From Nilaparvata lugens (Eukaryota > Arthropoda > Insecta > Hemiptera > Delphacidae): a stretch of DNA of 64,000 bases. The notes below the pieces were generated by a model that had not been told where the DNA came from, did not search any database, and saw only the letters and a program-made list of their open reading frames with translations. Position numbers and translations under genes: made by a program. The stretch is from the NCBI RefSeq assembly GCF_014356525.2, contig NC_052505.1:5525836-5589835 (forward strand). The letters are read 5' to 3'. Positions 11,516-22,600 of this stretch are shown one piece after another; the stretch's first letter is position 1, and each line of letters opens with the position of its first letter.

Positions 11516-12300
11516 TAAAGACGATAATCATTCAAAAGAACGAGTAAAAACAATACAAAATTAATATTAAAAATTATTCTGAAAAAGAATAGAATGTATT
11601 CAACAAGATTGGCTTTTGGGATTTTCAGTTCTACCGATTAGAAAGATATACCTGAAACACATCATATTATATTATAAGAAGCTATCACTTTTCATTCATT
11701 AATAGAACGGATTGTGCTATTACAAGACGGGAGGAGTCAGGTCTGGTTACTGTTCCTAGATTATTGATACTGCTGGTCAGCGTAGCTTCATATATTTATC
11801 TCCATTATTTTTAATATTCTTCCAAGTAATTTGAGAGGTTTACTCGCCCAAAAAAAACTTGGACTACATTTGAAAAAGTATCTGGGTTTAGCTCTCATGG
11901 CTGGGATAGTGCCGAGAATTTCTGGATTGCATTAGTATAGTAATTATTCCAATTGAATAGATTTCATTTTGTACCACATCTTATATCATGTTATACACTG
12001 GGCTAGGCAATATCAGGTCATTATTATAATTTATTATAATTTACAATTTTGTTGCATTCTAACACATATTGTATGTAAATATATTGATTATTATAGATCA
12101 CTGATTTATCTTGTTTATTGAAAGGATTTGATTTTAGTTGTTAATGTATATCTGTAATGTTAATTAATAATAAGTAAGTAGTCAAAGTACGGCTGCTCCT
12201 TCCCCAAGCTCGAGCTTGCTTTTTGGGGAAGTAGTTCCTTATGTTTATTTGTATTTCCTATTGATTCATTTTGTTGTTATATTCTAATTGTGAATTATGT
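11516..12300. other. Non-coding stretch with retroposon-tail-like end
   Basis: No gene seen. It ends in the (AAAT)n run at 12316-12345, which may be the 3' tail of a degenerate retroposon reading in from the left. Confidence 0.45.
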
Positions 12301-12315
12301 AATGCTTTTCAAGGA

Positions 12316-12455
12316 ATAAATAAATAAATAAATAAATAAAAATAAATAAGTAATTATACAATTAATTAATATGTACAGTAAAATTATAATTATATAATTA
12401 ATTGAATTACTGTAGTAATAAAATTAATTAAATAATTAATAATTATATGACAGTA
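12316..12455. repeat. (AAAT)n microsatellite and AT-rich low-complexity tract
   Basis: About seven AAAT units followed by TAATTA-rich sequence to roughly 12455. Confidence 0.85.
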
Positions 12456-12464
12456 AACAGAGGA

Positions 12465-12556
12465 ACAAACACTTGGAAAATTGGATGTTGTACAAAATAC
12501 AACACGCGACTGCTCGTGTGATTGAGTAGGGCGCGCCAACCGGAAGGTTAATATAA
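12465..12556. mobile_element. Fragment of the AACCTTC TIR element
   Basis: It contains 'CACGCGACTGCTCGTGTGAT' and ends 'CCGGAAGGTTAA', matching the right ends of the copies at 19331-19792 and 35125-35574. Confidence 0.6.
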
Positions 12557-13224
12557 TATTAACTGTTCATTCTTTTTAAAATAATCAATTATAATTTTTG
12601 ATAATTCCATAATGAATTTCCATAATTAAGATGAAGTATTTTGTAAATTCTACATTTACGACAAGACGATCTGGCAACAGAGCAAATGAGAAAGAGATAG
12701 CGCTATCCGCTTTGCTGATCCGGATAGCAGTACAATCAGACAAGGATAGCAATACAATCAAATAGTGCCATTATAAGGTGGACCTCACTATAGTAGCCGA
12801 TTAAAGATCTCTTTCTACCGTGGTAGGATGGTTGGAAGAGATCGTCCACTGTACAACGGTGACAGTGGAGGATCTTCACTGTTGAAATTAAAGATCAACG
12901 GTGAAAGATCTGACGGTTGGAAGAGATGTTCCACTGTCCTTCCTTGGTCGAAGTCAAATATGCATCGCAACCTCCCATGAACACAATCACTGCCGTTTAT
13001 AAGAAAGACAGGATCTTGAACATTTGGAGCATAACCGTATCACGTTAGTAACGTATCAAACCCACTATACAATTTATCCTAGAATCATGTCTTCATTGCC
13101 GGGACCGACAGTTCAACTTACTTTACTGTCCTTTATTAAACTTCTTAATCTGTATAATTATAAGCTCGGAGAAGCTCAATGCTTTAAAATGTAGAAGTTT
13201 ATTATTGAGTCTAGGTAAACAATT

Positions 13225-14010
13225 TAAGATCTCAATTCAATTCAATTCAGTTTATTTCCAAAAAACATAATACACGAATAAGAAATACAATATACAACAT
13301 AATTTGGATTCCCCCTACTAGACTATCCATCTGTGTGTAGGGGGGGAGTTCCACTTTATACATATAAGCTTAATCTGCTCATAGAAGTAAATAATAGAGA
13401 ATAAAACTTATATTATGGATGTATTATTAATATTCTGATTATAAAATAGATAATATATTGTGCTGTGTATATTAAGAATGAGTATGTAGGAATATGTATG
13501 TAGGAATAAGTATACTTAATACCTTGATTGATTAAAAGAATAAATAAAGAAGAAAAACAATATTATTTGAAGATCGCAGTGGCAGGGATTCCAGAAATTC
13601 TCAGAAGAGAGAATGAAAAAAAGCATAAACCAGAAAGGCAAAACAGTCAAATCGGTTATATCAATGATAAAATAAATACCAATCAATTGTCTGGAAACCT
13701 TGAAGTCGTGTTGGTCACCAAGCATAACGAGATTGGAGTAGTTCTTCTGAAGCCACCTGTCCACCCTCTTCCTAAACACTACCAAACTAAATGCCTCTGC
13801 TTCCCTAATCACCCCTGGCACATTTCTGTACAAGATTTGAGCCAGGTATGAAGGATTTTGTCAATTCAGAGCCGTGAGTCAGCTGAGGTATCTCAAAGCT
13901 GTAATTGGATCTGTGGCGAGTTGAGTACGGTAGCTATGGTTAACTGTTTCTCCCAGAAGTTCAGTTTTGTATTTTTTGATGTGGATCAACAAGGATTTAA
14001 TAAAAAGTTG
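13225..14010 (-). mobile_element. LINE 3' end (non-LTR retrotransposon, degenerate)
   Basis: Minus-strand translation of 13516-13850 contains YRNVPGVIREAEAFSLVVFR and then KRVDRWL, matching the tail after the reverse-transcriptase domain in Jockey/CR1-like LINEs (LP..IR....L..FK..L..WL). An ATTGAA-type tail lies near 13220-13240 at the 3' end, and the upstream frame (13870-14000) continues with stops. Domains before this are missing, so it is 5'-truncated and dead. Confidence 0.65.
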
Positions 14011-14504
14011 TCTAACATTCAGTACTAACAATCTACTTTGTTAATTTATGTAGGCCCAATCTCAGAAAATACAGGTTTCTCACGGTCCCAGCATTGCACT
14101 TCCTTGAGACTGTAAATTTTGTCTTCAGTAATTCAGAGAGATTTGAAGGAAATGTAGTTTTGCCATGGCTATAGCACAAGAGCAAAGAGTTCAGCTGTAT
14201 ATCAGTACCCCGCTCACAGACTGACACTTTTGGAAAAAGGACCATATTATTCGGGACTCAAGCTCTTCAATTGTCTACTTGAAAGAATACGGTTATGTGG
14301 TAGTCATAGGCTTTTCTTGTCTTCAATTACTAATGTACTTGTGGAAGCGTGTCCCTATACAATGGAGGAATGTTGTGGTGCCTTCATACTTTGAGTTTAT
14401 ACAGATGCATACACTTTGCATAGAAAGATGTTCATGACATGTTACATACAACTTGAGCTCTGCTCAGATGTGTGGCTTCACGTGACAAATGACAATAATA
14501 ATAC

Positions 14505-15655
14505 AAACGGTTAGTCCGGTCATTTTCTAGTCCGGCTGGCGGTCTATTCTAATGAATATTAAGGTGCGTACAGATTTACGCGCCGCAACACGAGCAATTC
14601 ACTTTTAATCAGCTGATGCCAAGCTTTCTATACTTGTACCTTACCGTTTCTGTACAGATACAGTTATAATCAGCTGATGAAAAGTGAATTGCTCGTGTTC
14701 GCGGCGCGTAAATCTGTAAGCATCTCAAGGCTAGGCGTACAGCGGTTAGTCAAGACAAGACTAGTCACAGTACTTCACATACAGTAGTTGCTTATAAATA
14801 CATGTCTAATCAGTGTGTTTCGTCATAAGCAACAATGTGAAGCATTGTGACTAAACGTGTCTGATCATGTCTTGTCTTGACTAACACTGGGTTGGGCCTA
14901 GTCTTAGATATCTGGAAACTGGAATTCAGTTTATTATAGAAATCTGGAATAAACTAATTGATCGAGCGAAGTGAGGTCTAAGATTCAAGTCGACGGTTTT
15001 GCAGTTCTCTTTATGTTTATATTATAAACATGTTTTTATGTTTAAATGTTTATATTTATGTTCCGCATTTACGGCGAAACGCAATAGATTTTCATGAAAT
15101 TTGACAGGTATGTTCCTTTTTGAATTGCGCGTCGACGTATATACAAGGGTTTTTGGAAATTTTGCAATTCATGGGTGATATAAAAGGAAAAGGAGCCTCT
15201 TTCATACGTCAATATTAGAGTAAAAATCAGACTATAGAGTTATTCATCATAAATCAGTTGTCGAGTGGATTATAAATTGCATGCCATGACGCATACAATT
15301 CAATATAACTTGGTAAAAAATCAGCTGCTGTGTGGACTATTAATTGTATGCCTCATTGAATGCAATTTTTATGCACTATTAAATGAACTACTGATTGCAT
15401 GCAATTAATAACTAAAATAACATTGTCTCTCGACCTTTCTCTGCTTTGAACTCAGCTGACCTGTTGGCAGTATGTCTTGAAAGAGATTACACACCGATAT
15501 GTCGCCGACACGACATAGACAGGATTTACTGTTTATAAATGGAGGCTGGAGGCTAATAAAATAGCCTCTGTTACTGTTTATAAATAGACAAGAGGCTGGT
15601 TTATAGATGCGCGAGGTCTTTTCACAGAACTACTAGTATATGAAATAAATAAAGA
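14505..15655 (+). mobile_element. Composite interspersed element, copy 2
   Basis: Near-repeat of 10712-11515. The two start with the same phrase, but here a roughly 280-bp block containing a hairpin MITE (14562-14730) lies just after 'CATTTTCTAGTCCGG'. Homology resumes at 14820 and continues to 'GAACTACTAGTATATGAAAT'. Confidence 0.7.
14562..14730. mobile_element. Hairpin MITE, AAGGTGCGTACAGAT family
   Basis: Inverted arms: 'AAGGTGCGTACAGATTTACG' and its imperfect complement near 14700-14725, each with an inner block 'AGCAATTCACTTTTAATCAG'. A second copy is at 54263-54437; a third, decayed, surrounds 18100-18300. Confidence 0.7.
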
Positions 15656-15659
15656 CGAT

Positions 15660-16213
15660 AATCATTCAAAAGAACCAGTAAAAATGAACAACACATTGAT
15701 AAAATGTAGAAAACATTTAATGAAGCTTATATTTCAATACAATCGCAATATAGAGAGTAAATAAAACTATTCACATGCCAGATAGATAAACAAGAAATCT
15801 TAGAGATGAACAGAATGGCACAATAAAAAGTACATCAAGGTGATTACAACGGGAAAAAATCTAACCTCCTTTTGCTCTATATCGTGTAATGTAAGCAAGT
15901 CAAAATGGTCAAAAAGGAAAATATGAATTTAATACATCCTCACATACGATTTCGGGAAAGAAAACTTCAAATTACGCTACAAGGTGATGGCTCTGATAGA
16001 AATAGACTTGGAGTCGAATAGAAAAGAAAACAATAATAGTTAATAAATTAACAATAATAATCATTATGGAACAAAGAAAGTTATATGATAAAAACAATTC
16101 GATCAATTCAGTACAACCCTCAAATACAATTTCGGGTGGAAAGACTTAAAAAATAAACTATGCTACATGGCGTTGGCCCCTGATGGAATAGACGACAGAA
16201 ATATTTCCAACCA
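15660..16213. other. Importin-alpha downstream region, non-coding
   Basis: AT-rich. Two diverged copies of a phrase around 'ATTTCGGG' occur near 15945 and 16125. It lies 3' of the minus-strand importin-alpha stop codon; I cannot place the transcript end. Confidence 0.4.
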
Positions 16214-16512
16214 GAACATTTCTCAATTCTATTTTATAGTTTTGTTCGTTTGCCAAACTGATCGAGTTTTTGTTGATTTTATCGTGCAACTTTCTTCAAT
16301 AGAATAATTTGGAGTCAAATTACTTTCAAGATACGGACTTGGAGTCTGATAGCTCTATAGGTAGCTGTGATACGATAACTTGAGAGAAAACAATAATTGT
16401 TTTTAGTTCTATTTGACTCCATTGAAAAAAGAGAGTTATAAGATAAAATCAACTAAAACTCGATCAGTTATACAAACGATCAAAACTATAAAATAGAATT
16501 GAGAAATGTTCT
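16214..16512. repeat. Inverted repeat just 3' of the importin-alpha stop codon
   Basis: Left arm 16214-16300 ('CATTTCTCAATTCTATTTTA') pairs with right arm 16425-16512 ('TAAAATAGAATTGAGAAATG'), with inner complementarity 'CTGATCGAG' to 'CTCGATCAG'. It starts about 55 bp after the stop codon on the minus strand, so a long 3' UTR would carry a 300-nt hairpin. Confidence 0.75.
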
Positions 16513-16519
16513 GAATGGA

Positions 16520-16525
16520 TTTATT
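16520..16525 (-). terminator. Candidate AATAAA polyadenylation signal for importin-alpha
   Basis: The minus strand reads AATAAA 42 nt after the stop codon. Its use would give an unusually short 3' UTR that stops before the hairpin. Other AT-rich candidates lie further downstream. Confidence 0.3.
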
Positions 16526-16566
16526 TTTGTCGCTGGTGAAAATGACTCATTGAGAAAATTCGTGTT

Positions 16567-16662
16567 TTAAAACGAGAATCCTCCGTCAGGAACAACATCT
16601 GTTTGGTTGAAATTCCACTGGCCGTTGCTTTCCGATGGTGCAGCTACATTTTCGTCTTCATC
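16567..16662 (-). CDS. Importin-alpha exon 10 (last coding, residues 492-522)
   Basis: 96 nt including TAA. It opens after TTATTGCAG with [20 protein letters not shown] and ends DGGFSF. Phase 0 entry. The acidic start continues the EE of the preceding exon. Confidence 0.93.
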   Translation of the reverse strand, partial: DEDENVAAPSESNGQWNFNQTDVVPDGGFSF

Positions 16663-19600
16663 CTGCAATAAGCATGTAATCAAATTAATATAATCATAAA
16701 ATTATGAAGTATAAACCAAATGTATAACAAATCAGATACATCATCATCTTCTTACAAGGATTAGGCTCTATTGGCCTGTACATGCATCCATTTTTTCTTG
16801 GTCTTCCTATGCCTCGCTTTCTTTCGGGTTTGTATTTCCATGCTAATATTGGGAGCCTTTTGGATAGCATTCTGAAATAGTATATTACGCTACAAGCACA
16901 GAAAGTTAGTGTTTACGGTATGAGGATAGTTTCCGTAAACTAATATAAATACCGTAAACACCTTTCTGAGAGAGTCGCGTACGATATTTTTCGCCACACT
17001 ACAGGTATAGCTGACGCCAAAAAGTTAGGCGGTTTCGTGGGTCTCTTATGCATTCCAACAGCTAATGTTGTCAAGTAAAGTTGTCATCTAGGTTGGCTTA
17101 GGTGATGATTTTCAAATCAAAAGAGACAATAAATAGATGCATTGCATCAGCTGTGAGTAGGTTACACCATGTGACCCACGAAGCCACCCAACTTTTTGGC
17201 ATCAGCTATATAAGAATAATAAATTGAATAAGAATGTTTTATAAGGGGGCTTGGAATATGTTCCAAGCTAATAGATATTCCTGGCTTGGTATATCTATCC
17301 GAAAATCCGATGCATTATCTCCCAATGCTAAAGACCATTATTCTCTTTCACCTTTCTTAGTTCCATGTTAGCGGCCGGAAAGGGTACTCTTTCCGGCCTT
17401 AGCCGGAAAGAAACCTGTTTCTTACGTCAGACGAGAGTCGTCTGCAAACAATGTCTTTCAGATCTACGTAGGGACTGGAAAACAGCTGCTTTCTGTGCAG
17501 TGTGGCGAAATAATGAGTAGACCAATTTTCCCGATATTGCTTCAGAATATCCAATAGTGGTTCTACATTCAATTCTCATGTTGGCATTTCTTATTTTATC
17601 CAGTCTTCTACAACCTTTGAACACTCGTCGAATCAAATATTAGACACAAGTTTCATCATAAGCTTCATACAGACATAGAGAAAATATGCATAAGTGGATC
17701 TCCCACAGTTTACGGCTTTTATGTTCCAAATTTCACTGTCCATTCAAGCCGAAAGTCCTAGTTTCGTGAAGTTATGTGACGCTGGTAGTCTCTCATACTG
17801 TGCCGTTTTTACACTCTCACATGGAAAAACAGCAATAATAGACAGTAGTAGACGGCAATCGGCTTGAGATAACAAAAAGATTGACTTTAAATGTGCAAGT
17901 ATAAAGGACTTATAACATGGGATATCTTCTTATGCTATATTTTCTCTATTGTATCACCATTAATGATACAGTATCACCACAAAATGATACTGTATCACCC
18001 TGAATGATACAGTATTAACAGAATATGATACAGTATCATCTCAACTTGTACACAACACCATGGAATATTTTCTTAGGGTGGTTGCAGACGAACCACAATC
18101 GCATGTGGGATGTGGGAGCTACTATTTTCCTTCTGTGGTACCACACACTGCGGTACACAGTTGAGTGCCATGAACACGCACATTTCACTTTTCAGTAGCT
18201 GACTGTATTTGAACAGAAACAGTGAGGTACAGATAATATGCGTAGCATCAGCTGATGAAAAGTGAAATGCGCGTGTCGTAGCGCTCAAGTCTGTACCATA
18301 GAGAAACAATAGCATAAGTAGATATCCCATGGTATAGGGCGTTTATGTCGCAACTTTTACTGTTATCTCAAGCCGATAGTTTATGTAATTCTTTCCCGTG
18401 AAGCTGTGTGACACTAGTAGTCTCTCATATTGTGCCGCTCATACACTCTCACTCCAACAAAACGGTAAAATTCGACAATAATCAACAGTATTCGCTTGAG
18501 ATAACAGAAAAAGTTGCGACATAAACGCCCTATACCATGGGATATCTACTCACGCTATTGTTTCTCTATGTCTGTAAGCACAGTGATTACTTTCATTATT
18601 TTCTACATTTTGGAAAATTAATTTGTAGAATTCAAAGAAATTAAATTTTTCAAAAAAATTAATTTTCATGATTGAGAAAGAGTATTCTCATAATCAATCA
18701 TATTCCTACACGCTATACTGTTCGAAAACCATCTGGCAACATGGCGGAGCTGGATAAGGATAGCGCTATCTGCTTTGTCGAATGATAGACAAGGATAGCA
18801 ACACCATTGTTAATCAAATAAATATATACCATTATAGAGTGGACTTCATTATAGAAGTGAAAATGTTTCAATAAATTGACTCATGATAGCAGGTTTATAT
18901 ATAAAAACGTTTGAACTCTTTTAGGGTACAAACACACTGAAGGCGAAGCGGAGCGTGGTCAGAGCGTTCATGATACTCACTGAAAGCGTCTGAGCGTCAA
19001 GCGTCAAGGGCCTAGAAGAGTACAAGATTGGACCAGACTGGCACTTGCACTTTGCCGCTCCGCTTGTAGACGCTCCAAAAAACAAACCAGCTTGTTCCAA
19101 AGTTTGACGCCACGCTCCGCTCCGCTCCGCGAGTAGACGCTTCCAGTGTGTTGCAGCTCATTATTTAACATGATATTGTTCACGACGCTCCTCAACGCCA
19201 CGCTCCGCACCGCTTTCGGTGTGTTTGTACCCTTAGAACGTCTGTAATCTTACGATTAAAAATAACACGCAATTTGATTTGTATTTCTTTGGTATAAAAT
19301 GATGAATGGTTATAGTAAAAATTGCAAGTTTAACCTTCAGGCAGTCGCGCTGTTGTAAAAAGTACAACAGTGTCAGTTTTTTGCTGCACAAAACTATTGA
19401 ATGGGGTGGTGTCAGTGAATGAGTCACCTATGCATTCCTAATCTTTCACCCCATCACTCCACTGAGTTGCAGTATCAACCGAGCAATGGTTCAGTCTTTA
19501 GGTGCCATTTAGTCGCGACAGTGCATAAGAAAAACTGTATACGGGAACTGTAAACGAACCAATAACACAGAATTGATGGCTTTGCTTGATGTACCTTATT

Positions 19601-22600
19601 GGGCTATGAAATGATAATCATCCAAATGTTCATAGGCGTAAAATAATCCAAGATGGAAAAGTAATTATACGATTAATTAATATGTTTCGACGGTAAACAG
19701 AGTACATAACACTTGGAAAATGGGATGTTGTAAAAAATACAACACGCGACTGCTCGTGTGATTGAGTAGGGCGCGACTACCGGAAGGTTTAAGTGAACAT
19801 TGCATCTTATTTTATTATTTATTTGAAAATATACATATTAGAGGGCACCAGTAACTTGACAAACTGAAAATAGGTCTATAACCAACCACCCTCGATAAAT
19901 CAAGAATCTTTCTGCAAAATTTCAAGTTAATCAGTTAGTAGTCCAGACGCGCCAAACATGTCATTTCGTTTCCCCGTACATGTATAGGCCAATTCCTTCC
20001 TTTATAATATACTAGCAGGTAGCCCGAGCTCCGCAAGAGTCTAATCGAATTAAATAGAAATTTATTCAATGCAATTATCAGGGAAAACAGTATCATGATG
20101 GAAAAAAAGAAAAGAACTTCAATAGCTTAACAGCCGTTAAGCTGACAACTTGACAAACTGAAAACTTGACCTACTGAGATCGTGGAGAATTTTAAATAGT
20201 CCTATAACCATCCACGATAATTAAGGATCTATATGCAAAATTTCAAGTAAATTAGTTTAGTAGTCCAGACGTGATGCGTCAAACTTGTAATGTTGTATCC
20301 GGTACATGTAAACGCAAAGTCCTTCCTTCATAATATTAATAAATTAATAATGTGTACGTTCTGTATAGCCTACAGTAAATTGTTCCAGTTCCAATCGTAA
20401 ATTGTTCCATTAAATGACTAGTGCAAAATGTTCCCACGGAACGCCATTTCAAAATCGCTGGTTCAAGCTTTTGGCGCGCACATATAAAGTTGATTCACAC
20501 CAAAATATGTCGTTACTAGCTGCGTGAATGAAAAAGGCCTGTTTTACAAACTTGCCGTCTACGAAAGTGTGCATTTCTCTCATTCCATTACTGAAGGTAT
20601 ATACTCCCAAATTTTCTATAGAGAAAAATTTATTTAACGAATGGTTATCAAACATAACTTTGTTGGTTATGTATTCTATGGCTATGCTATGGTAAACAAA
20701 CCATCAGCACATGCGCAGAGAAGCAAGCAGACTACAAAATTCAATCGACCAATGAGAGCTCGGATAGTTGGAGCTGGAACAATTTACCACGCTTCGACTG
20801 TGGCCCGAACTTGAAACTGGGAACTGGTTTCTGGTACAGAATCTGTCAAAATTCTTCCCATGGGACTCGGAAATTTTTACCTGGTAAATTGTGAATCGGA
20901 CAATTTACCACATTCTATGTACACAGAACGGGCCCAATAATACAGATAATATTAATATATATTATTATAATAGTATAGAGGATTATTGTAGAGGAAAGAT
21001 CAGAGATTTTACTCACTTCTTCCATGGTAAAATATGTGTCAATGATGGAGTAAGCCTTTTTGTACACATCTGTGTTCTCATGATGTTGTAGAAGTTCCAA
21101 CTTGTTGAGTCCACCACACTCTTCAATCATAACAGCCACTTTTTCCACTTGATCGATTTCTTTGGCAGCCTAAAAGCATAAGAAAATGAATATCACAATC
21201 ATTAATTATTACTGAATAAATCTATAATCATTATTAAGTAGCTAAGACATACTGCAATATGCTAATGAGTTAACCAGTCTTATAAAAGTGGGTTTGAAAT
21301 TTATCAAAATTTTATGGTTACCTACTTTGAACATTTTAGGGCCAGTTTCCGAGCTCGGGATTTAGCTAAGCTCCAGACCATATCTTAATCAACATCATGA
21401 CAAAAATCATCAAGTGTAAACATAAGCTATTTTTGGACAATTTCTATCTAAATTTGGGAAAGGAACAGTTTTGGGCTTTAAGCCTGTTGTTCCTCTCCCA
21501 ATCATTCATAGCTGAGAATTATATTGTATCTTAAAATGTATAACATATCAGGGGCCGGTTTCCGAGCTCGTGATTTAGCTAAGTCCTAGACGTTAAACTG
21601 CTGGAGTCAGAAAATTGGCTATCCGAAACGGGGCGTAGTTGCAGTTTTTCAAGATTATTTTCTCATTTCTATAGTTTTTGGAAACGTTTTTCCTTGACGG
21701 AATTTAACATTCATAAATAATTCAAAATAGCTGAAACTTCACTCTATTTCATTTTGTGTTCAATTTTCTAGTTTCTTGAAATAATTCAAACGTGACTATG
21801 ACAATGACTACGACTACGCCCCGTTTCGGAAAGCCAATTTTCTGACTCCAGCTGTTTAAAGTCTGAAACTTAGCCAAATCCCGAGCTCGGAAACCGGCCC
21901 TAAAATTGTTTTCAATTGATTCAATTCATTTTACAAGTATTTTTCAATTTGAAATCTGTGCTATTTGTTTGTTTTGAATTGTAAATTGGAGTTTAACTTA
22001 AAAATGTGAAAATGACAATAAACTAGCTAGCTACATTTGGATTGTGGTATAAATTAGAATTGGAATAATTTTGGGGTTTAGCCTGTGGTACTTTTCTAGA
22101 AATTGTCTAATTTTGAATATTGAATAACCATTTATTATAGAACCAGTCTCTATAATCGTTGAACCAGTAAATTTATACATTTTTGATAAGACTTTTTTAA
22201 CTATGGGAAATCAATTTCAATAAATATTAGTGAACAAAGAGCACGATGCAAACATTTCATGATAAATACGGTACTGATAAGGTCATGAGTTAGCGCAAAG
22301 GTCAATTTCATGTTAACCGTCAACTTTTGAGCTTCCTACTTGGAATAAATACAATATAAAAACTGAAAATTTGATAGAGGTGTGCCCTGAATAGAGGAAT
22401 GACAATCTCTATACTGTTCGCGTTCTAGTGTGAGCGTCATTCAAAACTATTGAAACGTCTATATCTCGTTACATTTCTGTTGTACTTATTCCCATTTAAC
22501 AAGCAATTAACGTTGTAAGCAATAAACTTATCTACAATTTTACTAATCCGACAATTACCCAGTCAATCGACTGTGGCGAAGAATGAACTAAATCATGTAA

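Noticed and set aside
13528..13851. 107-residue plus-strand frame
   Set aside because: Opposite strand of a recognisable LINE tail; the minus-strand reading has family motifs.
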